From assembly GCF_016680995.1 (NCBI RefSeq), contig NZ_JAEQMG010000018.1, forward strand, positions 1-20,971: a stretch of 20,971 bases of DNA. Reading direction: 5' to 3'. This DNA is from Ruminococcus difficilis. Lineage in GTDB: Bacteria > Bacillota_A > Clostridia > Oscillospirales > Acutalibacteraceae. Numbering within the stretch: position 1 is the stretch's first letter; each line of letters starts with the position of its first letter. The notes under the pieces are model-generated. The model made no database searches and was not told where the DNA came from. It saw only the letters and a program-made list of their open reading frames with translations. Below are positions 1 through 9,000 of the stretch, one piece after another. A program made the position numbers and the translations under genes.

Positions 1-543
1 GCTGCCTGAGCAATCGCCCAAAATTCTCATTCTACCCGTCGCCCGATAGGAAGCGTACCTCGGTTTGTTTTCTGTATCGAAGCCCACAAAAACAACATTA
101 TGGTACGGAAGGCTCTCGAAAACTTTACCCTCAGATACGCATTTAGCAACAAGCTCCCGGTCAATTCCTCTGCCGCAAAGATACCTGAAAATCACTCTGT
201 TGGAAGCACTTTTATCAGGCAGAAGCAAGAGCTTTGGCTTGTTGTTTTTCTTCTTATCGGCATACACGGGCGGCTCTGCCGCACATCTGCCTACGATGGT
301 TTCAACAGCTTTTGAAAACCGTAAACCTCGTACTTTAACAAGGTAGTCGAGAGCGGAATAACCTCCGAAACCTCTCGACCACCAATACCATTTGCCGTTG
401 GAAATCTTCAAACTGTCGTGGCTGCGGGTGCAGTAATTGTCGCCGGAGATCTTCACAAGTTCCTGCGGCTCATAGTTCTGCAAGTACGTTAGCAAATCCA
501 TTTCTCTCGCTTGGGCGACAGCCTGAGCGTCAACATACGGCAT
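1..543 (-). CDS. DUF3991/Toprim-domain protein, N-terminal part (runs off window)
   Basis: Only the first 181 residues are inside the window; the C-terminal part lies beyond base 1. The visible protein begins MPYVDAQAVAQAREMDLLTY and has a primase zinc-finger-like region without a full set of Cys/His ligands (SLKISNGKWYWWSRGFGGYS, then ALDYLVKVRGL). It then enters the DUF3991 region (RVIFRYLCGRGIDRELV, VVFVGFDTENRPRYASYR). In known relatives a Toprim domain follows, indicating a primase-like or topoisomerase-like enzyme used in element replication or transfer. The ATG at 543 is 5 nt after the stop of the DUF3848-like gene and has no strong ribosome site, so translation probably depends on coupling to the upstream gene. 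Confidence 0.88.
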   Translation of the reverse strand, partial: MPYVDAQAVAQAREMDLLTYLQNYEPQELVKISGDNYCTRSHDSLKISNGKWYWWSRGFGGYSALDYLVKVRGLRFSKAVETIVGRCAAEPPVYADKKKNNKPKLLLLPDKSASNRVIFRYLCGRGIDRELVAKCVSEGKVFESLPYHNVVFVGFDTENKPRYASYRATGRMRILGDCSGS

Positions 544-548
544 AGCCG

Positions 549-884
549 TTATCTATCGTCGAGTGCCTGACTTTTCATTTCACGCACCGCCGAAGTCGCA
601 CGGTCTTTGATGGTTGCACGGAGCATATCGTTGTAGCTCATATCGTTATGCAGCCATTCGCTGTAAAGTTCATCAAGCGGATGTTTCAGTCGCAGAAGCG
701 CTCTTGCTTCCGTATTGGTGAGATTGCCTTCGCTGATGCTGCACACCAAATCCTCCTTGATAACTTTTTCATAGGCACGGCTCAATGCTTCGTGAGCGGG
801 GAGCTTTTCAAGCTCCTCGTTAAATTCTCTGTTCTCCTGAAGCACTCTCTTTCTGAGAAGCTCGTTATAGTTTTTGTCAGTCAT
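549..884 (-). CDS. DUF3848-like small protein
   Basis: The 111-residue, mostly helical protein begins MTDKNYNELLRKRVLQENRE. It contains LPAHEALSRAYEKVIKEDLV, ARALLRLKHPLDELYSEWL and a C-terminal LRATIKDRA helix, a pattern that I recognise from memory as DUF3848, a family of clostridial conjugative elements with no known reaction. The frame is open from 977, but the start at 884 is chosen because AAGGAGG precedes it by about 11 nt; the longer version would overlap the helicase C-terminus by 77 nt. The ribosome site overlaps the helicase stop, and the next gene starts 5 nt after its own stop, so it belongs to the same operon. The acidic/basic helical character suggests a binding partner for a neighbouring DNA enzyme, which is inference. 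Confidence 0.85.
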   Translation of the reverse strand: MTDKNYNELLRKRVLQENREFNEELEKLPAHEALSRAYEKVIKEDLVCSISEGNLTNTEARALLRLKHPLDELYSEWLHNDMSYNDMLRATIKDRATSAVREMKSQALDDR

Positions 885-900
885 AGTAGTAAAATCCTCC

Positions 901-3287
901 TTATCTGTTTCGGTTGTCCCTGTTTTTTTCGGGTGAGTTATCGCCCTCGTCAGGCTCTCCGCCGACAACAGGAACATCGCCCTTGTTCATATCGAGAAGG
1001 GCGTTCAGCTCGGTCAATCGAGCCATCTTCTGTCTGAGTTCGTCCTCTTGGGCGAACGGTTTTTCAACCTCTGTCTTTGCGGTTTCAAGCTGAGTTTTTA
1101 GATTTTCAAGCTGTTCCTCCGCTTTGACAAGGCGCTTTTCGATGCCGTCAATGGCGTTATCCAGTCGGGTAATATTACCGATATTATCAATGCCGAGTGA
1201 AACGTGATGTGACGCTGCTCCTTTGAGCGTTACAACATAAGCCCGCTCAAAGCTGTCAAAACAAACGTCCATTTTGAAGCCACGGTAGCAGCCCATCAGT
1301 TCGTCGTCTGCGCTCATTTTTGCCTTGCAAAATTCAATGATTGCTTTTCCTGCTTCGGCTTTATCAGCGTACTCAACGCCATTGATCGTCATACCGACAA
1401 ACTTATCATCGACCTCTTTCGGGTGAGCTTTCTGAGTTTCCAAATCAGCTTTCAATCCCTTGATTTTTTCGGTCTGCAAGGCGATTTCTTTCGGATAGAA
1501 TTTGATTATTTTATCCTCAAGGTCGTACTTCTGAGAGAGGTAATAGGACTTAAGCATTTTCAGCTTGTTTACCTGAATATCCAAATCCATCTTCTCTTTG
1601 ATGTACGGATTGCCTGTCGCCAACATCTTAATCTCGGCGTAGGAAAGTGCGGTATCATCAATATCCTCAGCGGAACGGACGGGCGATTTGCTCGTCATAA
1701 TCTGCGCCGAAAACTTTTGCTTACCCTCGACAAGCTGATACATATATGCGTCAAAGGTCTGCTCCGTTACATAACGGTAGATATGAACATCAGTGTTCTC
1801 GTTACCCTGTCGGATAATACGTCCCGAACGTTGTTCAAGATCGCTCGGTCGCCACGGACAATCAATATCGTGCAAGGCTATGAGCTTATCCTGAACATTG
1901 GTTCCGGCACCCATTTTTTGAGTGGAGCCAAGTAAAACTCTGACTTCGCCCTTACGGACTTTTTTGAAAAGCTCTTGCTTCTGCACCTCAGTTTTAGCTT
2001 CGTGAATGAAGCGGATTTCGCTCTCCGGCACACCTCGCTCAATCAGCTTTTTGCGAATGTCCGTATAGACGGAAAATTCATCTTCCGCCTTTGGCGTAGA
2101 GAGGTCACAGAACACAAGCTGCGCTGATTTCTTGTCTGCGTTTTCTTCCCATATCTGATAGATATTGTTCACGCAAGCGTTGATTTTACTGCCCTCAAAG
2201 TCAGGGAGCATAGGACTAATCATACGCTGGTCAAGAGCGAGTTTTCGTCCGTCGTTCGTGATTTTGAGCATATTATCTACGCTCGGATCTACGCTGCCAC
2301 CTCTGACTTTATCGGCTCGCTCCGCAAAACTCTCTACCATTTCCTTCTGATAATCAGACGGCTTCACGGCAACATTATGATAGTGGGGAGTGGGCGTCGG
2401 CAGGTTTAAAGTGTCCGCCGTCCTTATATCCGCCACCTGTTTGAACATTGCCATAAGTTCGGGAAGATTGTAAAACTTCGCAAAGCGGGTTTTAGTTCTG
2501 TATCCCGTACCTTCGGGCTTCAACTCATAAGCGGTAACGGTTTCACCGAAAGTGGAAGCCCAAGCGTCGAAGTGCTGCAAGCCGTTCTCTAACAGGGTAT
2601 TGTATTGTAAATACCTCTGAATAGTGTACAGCTCAACCATAGAATTGCTTATCGGCGTTCCCGTAGCGAATACGGTTCCTCGACCACCTGTCAGCTCATC
2701 AAGGTATCTGCATTTCATAAATAGATCTGAGCTTTTCTGCGCTTCTGTTTGAGCGATGCCGCCGACGTTACGCATTTTCGTTGCGAGGAAAAGGTTTTTA
2801 TAGAAATGGCTCTCGTCAATAAAAAGCCTGTCTACGCCAAGCTCCTCAAAGGTGACAACATCATCTTTACGGCTTTGGTCGTTGAGCTTTTTCAACTTCG
2901 TTTGCAATGATTTACGGCTCTTTTCAAGCTGCTTGATGGAGAAGTTTTCTCCTTTATTAGCTTTGAGTTCCGCTATACCATCGGTAATGTCATCAATCTG
3001 CTGTTCGATTAAGGCTCTCTGTCGCTCTATGCTCATCGGGATTTTCTCAAACTGAGAGTGTCCGATTATGATAGCGTCGTAATCGCCTGTGGCTATTCTG
3101 CCGCAGAAACGTTTACGGTTTGCGGTTTCAAAATCTTTCTTTGTCGCCACCAGAATATTCGCCGCAGGATAGAGCTGTAAAAACTCCGCAGCCCATTGTT
3201 CAGTGAGGTGATTCGGCACAACAAATAAAGACTTGGAGCATAATCCAAGCCTTTTACTTTCCATAGCAGCCGCCGTCATCTCAAACG
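901..3287 (-). CDS. Giant methyltransferase-SNF2 helicase, exon 2 (helicase core)
   Basis: This exon codes for residues 2174-2968. Joining 6047 to 3287 rebuilds ACG for Thr and gives GAGKTFEMTAAAMESKRLG, the intact P-loop region. Helicase motifs follow: DESH (motif II, 2331-2334), ATGTPISNS (motif III, about 2380), LLGSTQKMGAGTNVQ (motif V, about 2630-2645) and QRSGRIIRQG (motif VI, about 2660). Together they form a SNF2-type superfamily 2 ATPase. The C-terminal roughly 250 residues contain two coiled-coil-like charged helices (about 2740-2790 and 2890-2935). The stop lies in the ribosome site of the next gene (GATAAGGAGG). The frame stays open up to 3375, but those extra codons are intron domains V and VI, not protein. 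Without splicing this half has no natural start. Confidence 0.95.
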
Positions 3288-3336
3288 ATAGCGATAGGTA
3301 AACCTTTGATGTTATCTCCAGTTTTTCCCCCGCTCC

Positions 3337-3370
3337 AAACCGTGCGTGACAGTTTCCCGTCACACGGCTT
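3337..3370 (-). ncRNA. Group II intron domain V catalytic hairpin
   Basis: The 34-nt hairpin begins AAGCCGUG and ends CACGGUUU on the minus strand. It carries the AGC catalytic triad, a GAAA tetraloop closed by UGACGG/CUGUCA, and a two-base CG bulge. The length and all landmarks match canonical domain V. Domain VI follows at about 3336-3288. Confidence 0.93.
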
Positions 3371-3413
3371 TCCATCGGTGATAATCTTTATAAGAATCTA
3401 CGTTTCAAACAGA

Positions 3414-5303
3414 TTAAACCTCATATTGTAGCGCTGGCATTTGTGCCTGCGCTCTTAATTTGTTGAGTTTACTCATTTGCCTTTTATTCAGCTTTAACAT
3501 ACCAAGATATTTCTTAATCGTTCTCTCATTACTGGAATGAATTAGAATATGGATTTTGTCAGATACAATAATCAGGTTTTGATAGCTGTCATCACCGCCG
3601 TAACATTTCGGCGTTTTATGGTGACAGTCAACCTGATTTGCTTCAAGGAACACACCTGATACTGCACATTTTCCTACTTGTGCAACATACATTGAAATTC
3701 TGTTGTCGTTATATTCAATACTTTCTGTGCCACAGGGGTTGTTCATCAAGTGATACAATACCGACATATCTACATTGCCTAAATTCTTATGAATTTCTGC
3801 TCTGCCTTGCGGTGTGTACTTATTGATTTTCAACTTTTTGTCCATTGGTACTCTGTGCTGAACATAAGCAATTGGTACAATGGCGTGTTCGTTGATATAT
3901 CGCACTTCACGACTTTTTCCATATTTCGATTTTATATATCTGTTAGTAATGTTACCTGTTTTGGTAATTCTGTGTTTTAGTCTGTTGTAAAGGCTCTTTT
4001 TGACATCAAAAGCGATTTTTTGTATATCAATGTTGACGTGAGTAGCAATACAGTAATAATTGTGAATCCCGATAATATACGAGTTGTATTTCTGTATCAA
4101 TCGGTATTCCATATTCGGGTCATACGTTTTACGCAAATCCCCGATTATCTGCTTACTCTTATCACGAATTTTGATTAGTGCATTGTCCTTGATATGCGCT
4201 TCGATTACATATTTGGGCTGTCCGTTATTCTTTTTGCCTTTTATCCTTACTTTCAGCTTAAAGCCTAAGAATTCAGAATAATGGCGTTTTAGATTAACTA
4301 TTTTTGACTTCTCAGGGCTGATTTCCAATCCTAATCGTTCCCACAGCCATTTCTTTGTTGCGGCAAATAATTTAACCGCATCAGAATATTTCTTGCAAAA
4401 TATTTTGAAATCATCTGCATATCTTACGACATAGCACTCTTTCAATTCAGTAAAATCCCTTAATGTTCGGATTAGACTGCTCTTGTCAGGCGTTCCGTTA
4501 GCATATATTCTGTGAATATAGTTATGCTCGGTTGGCATTTCTTCCCATTGACTGACTATCCACCAGTCCAGTTCATTCAGAACGATGTTGGATAATAGAG
4601 GGGAGATTATTCCACCTTGTGGCGTACCTTTTTCGGGGAAGCCTATTCCTGCCACTTCTGCTTTAAGCATGGCTGAAATGATAGAAAGCAGCTTTTTATC
4701 CCTGATACCAAGCGTCCACATCTGTTTCAGCAGTTTTCCGTGATTGACGTTGTCAAAGAACGATTTAATATCAATGTCAATTACGTAATGACAACCGACA
4801 TTTTGTATCATTCTTTCAGCCTGAGCAATAGCGTTTTCCGCACTATGATTAGGACGAAAGCCGTTGCTTCTTTTGAAAAACTTTGCTTCACAGATAGGCT
4901 CTAGCACCTGTAAAATACATTGTTGAATAAGTCTATCCATAATGGTAGGTATTCCTAAAGGTCGGGTTTTGCCATTGCTTTTCGGAATTTCTACTCTACG
5001 GACTGCGTTTGGAATATACCAATCCAGCTTTTTCTGGACGTGGGATATTAACGCACTTTCTTTCCACTTATTCAAATCGCTGATTGTCTTATTATCCACA
5101 CCTGCTGTTTTACTGCCGCTGTTCTTTCTGATATTTCTATACGCCAGTTTGATGTTTTCGGGTGCTTTGATTATTTCAACTAAATTCTTGAAATAACTGC
5201 CCTTATTACTCTTTGCGTACAATTCATCAAACACAGCCTGCATATCGTAATATTCAGAGTTGCGGATTTTCTGTTTCTTTAGGGGTCGTGTTCTGTTTGC
5301 CAA
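3414..5303 (-). CDS. ltrA: Group II intron reverse transcriptase/maturase with HNH endonuclease domain
   Basis: The 629-residue protein drives intron splicing and retrohoming. The RT core runs from about residue 60 to 330. It includes IPKSNGKTRPLGIPTIMDRL (RT2), IDIDIKSFFDNV (RT3), KGTPQGGIISPLLSNI (RT4) and the catalytic YADD at 295-298 (RT5). The maturase (X) region follows to about 520. A C-terminal HNH-type nuclease lies at about 545-595 (CAVSG, DCHHKTPKCYGGDDSYQNL, HILIH). It keeps the catalytic His pair but lacks the paired CxxC zinc ligands of other group II HNH domains, a variant I believe is common in this lineage. The start is a TTG at 5303 with AGGAGAG about 10 nt upstream; the next in-frame ATG, at codon 22, would remove a well-populated N-terminus. 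The frame is intact, so activity is likely. The symbol ltrA is used for the family, not for orthology. Confidence 0.95.
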   Translation of the reverse strand: MANRTRPLKKQKIRNSEYYDMQAVFDELYAKSNKGSYFKNLVEIIKAPENIKLAYRNIRKNSGSKTAGVDNKTISDLNKWKESALISHVQKKLDWYIPNAVRRVEIPKSNGKTRPLGIPTIMDRLIQQCILQVLEPICEAKFFKRSNGFRPNHSAENAIAQAERMIQNVGCHYVIDIDIKSFFDNVNHGKLLKQMWTLGIRDKKLLSIISAMLKAEVAGIGFPEKGTPQGGIISPLLSNIVLNELDWWIVSQWEEMPTEHNYIHRIYANGTPDKSSLIRTLRDFTELKECYVVRYADDFKIFCKKYSDAVKLFAATKKWLWERLGLEISPEKSKIVNLKRHYSEFLGFKLKVRIKGKKNNGQPKYVIEAHIKDNALIKIRDKSKQIIGDLRKTYDPNMEYRLIQKYNSYIIGIHNYYCIATHVNIDIQKIAFDVKKSLYNRLKHRITKTGNITNRYIKSKYGKSREVRYINEHAIVPIAYVQHRVPMDKKLKINKYTPQGRAEIHKNLGNVDMSVLYHLMNNPCGTESIEYNDNRISMYVAQVGKCAVSGVFLEANQVDCHHKTPKCYGGDDSYQNLIIVSDKIHILIHSSNERTIKKYLGMLKLNKRQMSKLNKLRAQAQMPALQYEV

Positions 5304-6046
5304 AGTCAGATACTCTCCTGTTTAGGATTTCGCTTTTCTTAGTCATACTCGAACCTTTGAATTAACGTAGTTTTCAATTTATACATTATCATCGACTGGT
5401 GGCTATCCCTCTGCTGTATTTCTACAGCTTCAAAGGTACTGTGCCACCTCTCTCAGCTAAATAAAGAATTGTTATATACAACTGTATTTTCCAATTCACC
5501 ACTTCATAGTCTGTAACTGACTCCGTGTTTTAGCCTTTCCACGTTCCGATATTCCTATCTATACATATCTACCCGTAGGTGTCCCTCTGAGCCTGTATGC
5601 TGGGTGATACCGTTCATATCACAAGGACTTTCATAGTAAAAATTCTTACTTATCCTCACATACTTCCGTATTCGGAAAGGAACATTTCTGCTCCTACGCC
5701 TTTTAGACCCGTACTTTCGGGATTTCGTCAGTCAATAATGACATTCTAACCATAGGTAGTTTATAGACCTCCGGCATATCATACACATATTCCACCTCTG
5801 GAACACTTTCCACAGCGTTACTGTTTGGGTGTACTTCTGCCGACTTTGGCGAGCTTTATACCGTGATTCTTGTTACATAGAATTACCGCATATCGCAGTT
5901 TGTAAGGTAGGTGTTTCAGGGCGTTACCCCTTCATTCCACCTATCGGAATATCAGTTCTCCAAGTCTTTTTAACGAACTCCTTTCAATTTCGTTTTTCAT
6001 AATAGCTGACTTGTGCGTAACCTTTTCAGTTACGAACGTGTCGCAC

Positions 6047-9000
6047 TCTTTCCTGCCCCAACTGCGTGTGCAAGGAGCGTATTGCCGCCGTATAAAATGT
6101 GGGCGACGGCGTTCTTTTGATGTTCTCGGAGTTCAATTTCGGGATTCATACCGCTAAAGGTGATATGACTTCCGTCGTACTCACGGGGGCGAGTGCTGTT
6201 GAATTTTTCGTTGTAGAGTTTACAGAGCCGCTCACGGCGCTGCGGATCTTGCCAAATCCATTCCTTGAAGCCTTCTTTGATAAGCTCCTGCTTCTGCAAA
6301 GCAATGGTCGTTTCCTTTTTATTCAGGACAGGCTTGCGTTTACCAAACTCGTCCTCGACGTAATCGAAGATACGGACATCACGGAGATTAAGGGTTTCCT
6401 CAATGATTTTGTAGGCGTTAATGCGGTCTGTACCGTAAGTGCGGTATGCCTTGATATTCGTAGGATCATAGCTCTTTTTCTCGATGTTCCACTCACTGGT
6501 ATAGGGCGAATAATGGAGCTTAATATCCCACTGTGCGTAACGGGGAGTATCCAGAAACTCATAGATAAACTGCTGCACTATCTCAGGCGGTATCCAAGTA
6601 GCGCCGAGCCTGACGGATATTTCGGAAGCCGTCAAAGGCTCAGGCTGCACCTTTTCAAGAGCCTGAACATTGATAGAATATTCAGGCTTATTAGCCGCCG
6701 CAGCTCGTGCAATTTCAAGTTTTTCCCGGACATTACCGGAAAGATACTCGTCCGCTATCAGGTATTTGTCCTCATAGTGCGGATTGCCTTCGTGCAACGG
6801 GTTCAGATAGATTACGCCTTTGAGTTCGTTGTAAATCTCCTGTTCGGATTTGCCTGTCAGCTCACGCATATAGTCCATATCGACCTCTGCTTTTTCTCCC
6901 ATAGAAACGGCGAGCGCTTCGGAAGCTGTATCTACCGAGGTCACGGGTTTGTATGCTCTGACGGTACGCTTATAGAAAATATCCGCCTTGCGTTCAAGGT
7001 TGCCCTCATCATCAAGTACCTCCAATGAGGACAGGAGCGAATAGGAGCTGTCCCGTGAGAACGCCATATTATTGGCACGGCTGCTGATCAGTCCGTACTG
7101 TTTTGTGAAGCTGTCATACAGCGTATTCAGGCGTTCCATTTCCGCTTTTATCTCGCTGTCGGGATAATCTTCCGTCTGTAATTCCAACAGATGACGGACG
7201 GAATTGCGGATTTGAATTAAGCCCTTTATTCTGTTTTCAGCCGTCGCCGACATATCGACGGGCGACATTCGGCTGTTCTCTCTAAAGTAGATTACGTCGT
7301 CAAGCAGCGTGTATGAGAAGTTCCTGACAGTCGGATCAGCGGGAATAGAATTGTCTTCTTCCTCCAGCTCCTCGTCCTGCTCATATTCGTCAATCTCGCC
7401 GTGAATATTGGCTACGGCTTCATCGAGCAGGCTTTCAAGGTCTGCGTTTTCATACGGTACGCAGGTAGATTCCTGACCGAAACGCCCGGATACCATTTGC
7501 ATATCACCGAGAATCATTTCGGGGTGCTGAACAAAATAGCTGTTCATTCGGATACCGTTTTCATCGGTATCAAGGTGTACCCAATCAGGTTCAATATCTA
7601 CGATACGGTCACGCTTTTGAAGGATAAGAATATCCGATACTACCTCTGTGCCAGCGTTACCCTTAAAGGTGTTATTCGGTAAGCGGATTGCTCCGAGCAG
7701 CTCGGCTCTCTGAGCAATGTACTTCCTGACAGCAGGACTTTCTTTGTCCATCGTGCCTTTAGAAGTTACCAACGCCATAACGCCGCCCGGACGGAGCTTG
7801 TCGAGGGATTTAGCGAAGAAGTAGTCGTGAATAAGAAAATGGTTTTTATCGTAACGCTTGTCGGCTACGCTGAAATCGCCGAACGGAACATTACCGACAA
7901 CGCCGTCAAAGAAGCTGTCGGGTATCTCTGCTTCCTCAAATGGTTGTGCCGCAATAGAGGAACGCTGATAGAGCTGCTGTGCGATACCTGCGGAAATTTT
8001 ATCAATCTCAACGCCATATACACGGCTGTTCTCCATACTTTGCGGCAGCATACCGATAAAGTTACCGATACCGCAGGAAGGCTCCAAGATATTGCCTTCC
8101 TTAAAGCCCATCTGTGCCATCGTCTTGTAGATAGCGGCGATCACAACAGGCGGCGTGTAAAATGCCGTCAACGTGCTTTCTCTTGCGGAGTTATATTCTT
8201 CGGGAGATAGTAAGCCGTAAAGCTCCGTAAACTCGTCCGACCAAGCTGAATTGTTCTCATCAAACGCTTCGGGAATACCGCCCCAGCCGACGTACTGAGC
8301 GAGGATTTGTTGTTCTTCGGGTGTGGCAAATCTGTTATCAAACTCACACTCTTTTAAGACACGGATTGCTTCAACATTTCTGCGAAAACGTGCCTTTTTG
8401 CCAACCTCCTCAAGCTCAAAACCTTTAAGGTCAAAGGTGTGTCGGTCTGCCATAGGAATGTCTGGGTGAAGGTCAAAGGTCTGTGCCTTTACTCTCGGCT
8501 GACGCTCCCAAGCGGGTGTGATTTCTTCCTGCTGTGCCTGTTGTTCTTCAATGGCACGGCGAACAAAACCAACTTTTTCAACCCTTACAATCGGGAAGCC
8601 TGTATCACTTTGAAAGGTAAGGTCTTGCAGGCTGACATCTCCGTACATATTGACTTTGATAACTTCAAATTCACGGTCGTCAAGCCGTAACCGCTTGCCA
8701 ATCAAATCCTGATTTGCTCCGTCTTGTTCAGGAGCAGTCAAGTCGAAAGTGATAGAACGAAGCTGCGGCTCATTCCCGGATTGTTCCTGTTCCCGTGCAG
8801 CGTCATTAGCGTCTACATATACCTGTTGAATAAACGGATCATTGTTCAGCTTATCTTCATCGACAAGCTGACCGTTGACTATCCCTGCGTCCGCAAGCTG
8901 CTGACGGATAACGACAGGATCTATATCATCAAGAACATCGTTTACTTGCTGAACAGACGAACGCTCGTCAAGCTGTTGTTTCAGATATTCGACAAGCTCA

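Larger units (their letters stand above)
3288..6046 (-). mobile_element. Group II intron interrupting the helicase P-loop
   Basis: The 2759-nt intron starts GTGCGAC at 6046 (group II consensus GUGYG) and ends CGCTAT at 3288 (consensus AY). Both borders are fixed independently, because removing it restores the helicase GKTFEM motif in frame. Bases 6046-5304 (743 nt) contain no gene and should hold RNA domains I-III and part of IV. The maturase gene occupies 5303-3414 in domain IV, and a canonical domain V follows at 3370-3337. An adenosine 8 nt before the 3' end is a candidate branch point. The 5' exon ends GGAAAGA; a 6-nt complement to GGAAAG lies at 5679-5674 in domain I and may be EBS1, though the pairing misses the last exon base, so this is uncertain. 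The intron seems complete and could be mobile. Confidence 0.95.

Noticed and set aside
3288..3375. Protein N-terminus (30 codons) ahead of helicase exon 2 in the open frame starting at 3375
   Set aside because: These codons are intron domains V and VI read through in frame; the true join is at 3287 to 6047.
6030..6046. Short tail ATRS after GKS at the end of exon 1
   Set aside because: This is read-through into the intron 5' end (GTGCGAC); it exists only if the RNA is not spliced.
5304..6046. Possible pseudogene or separate small genes in the 743-nt stretch before the maturase
   Set aside because: The stretch is explained as structured intron RNA (domains I-IV); no reading frame with a ribosome site was seen.
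6099..7028. 309-codon open frame on the plus strand
   Set aside because: It lies opposite the helicase exon, has no ribosome site or recognisable domain, and mirrors that gene's codon pattern.
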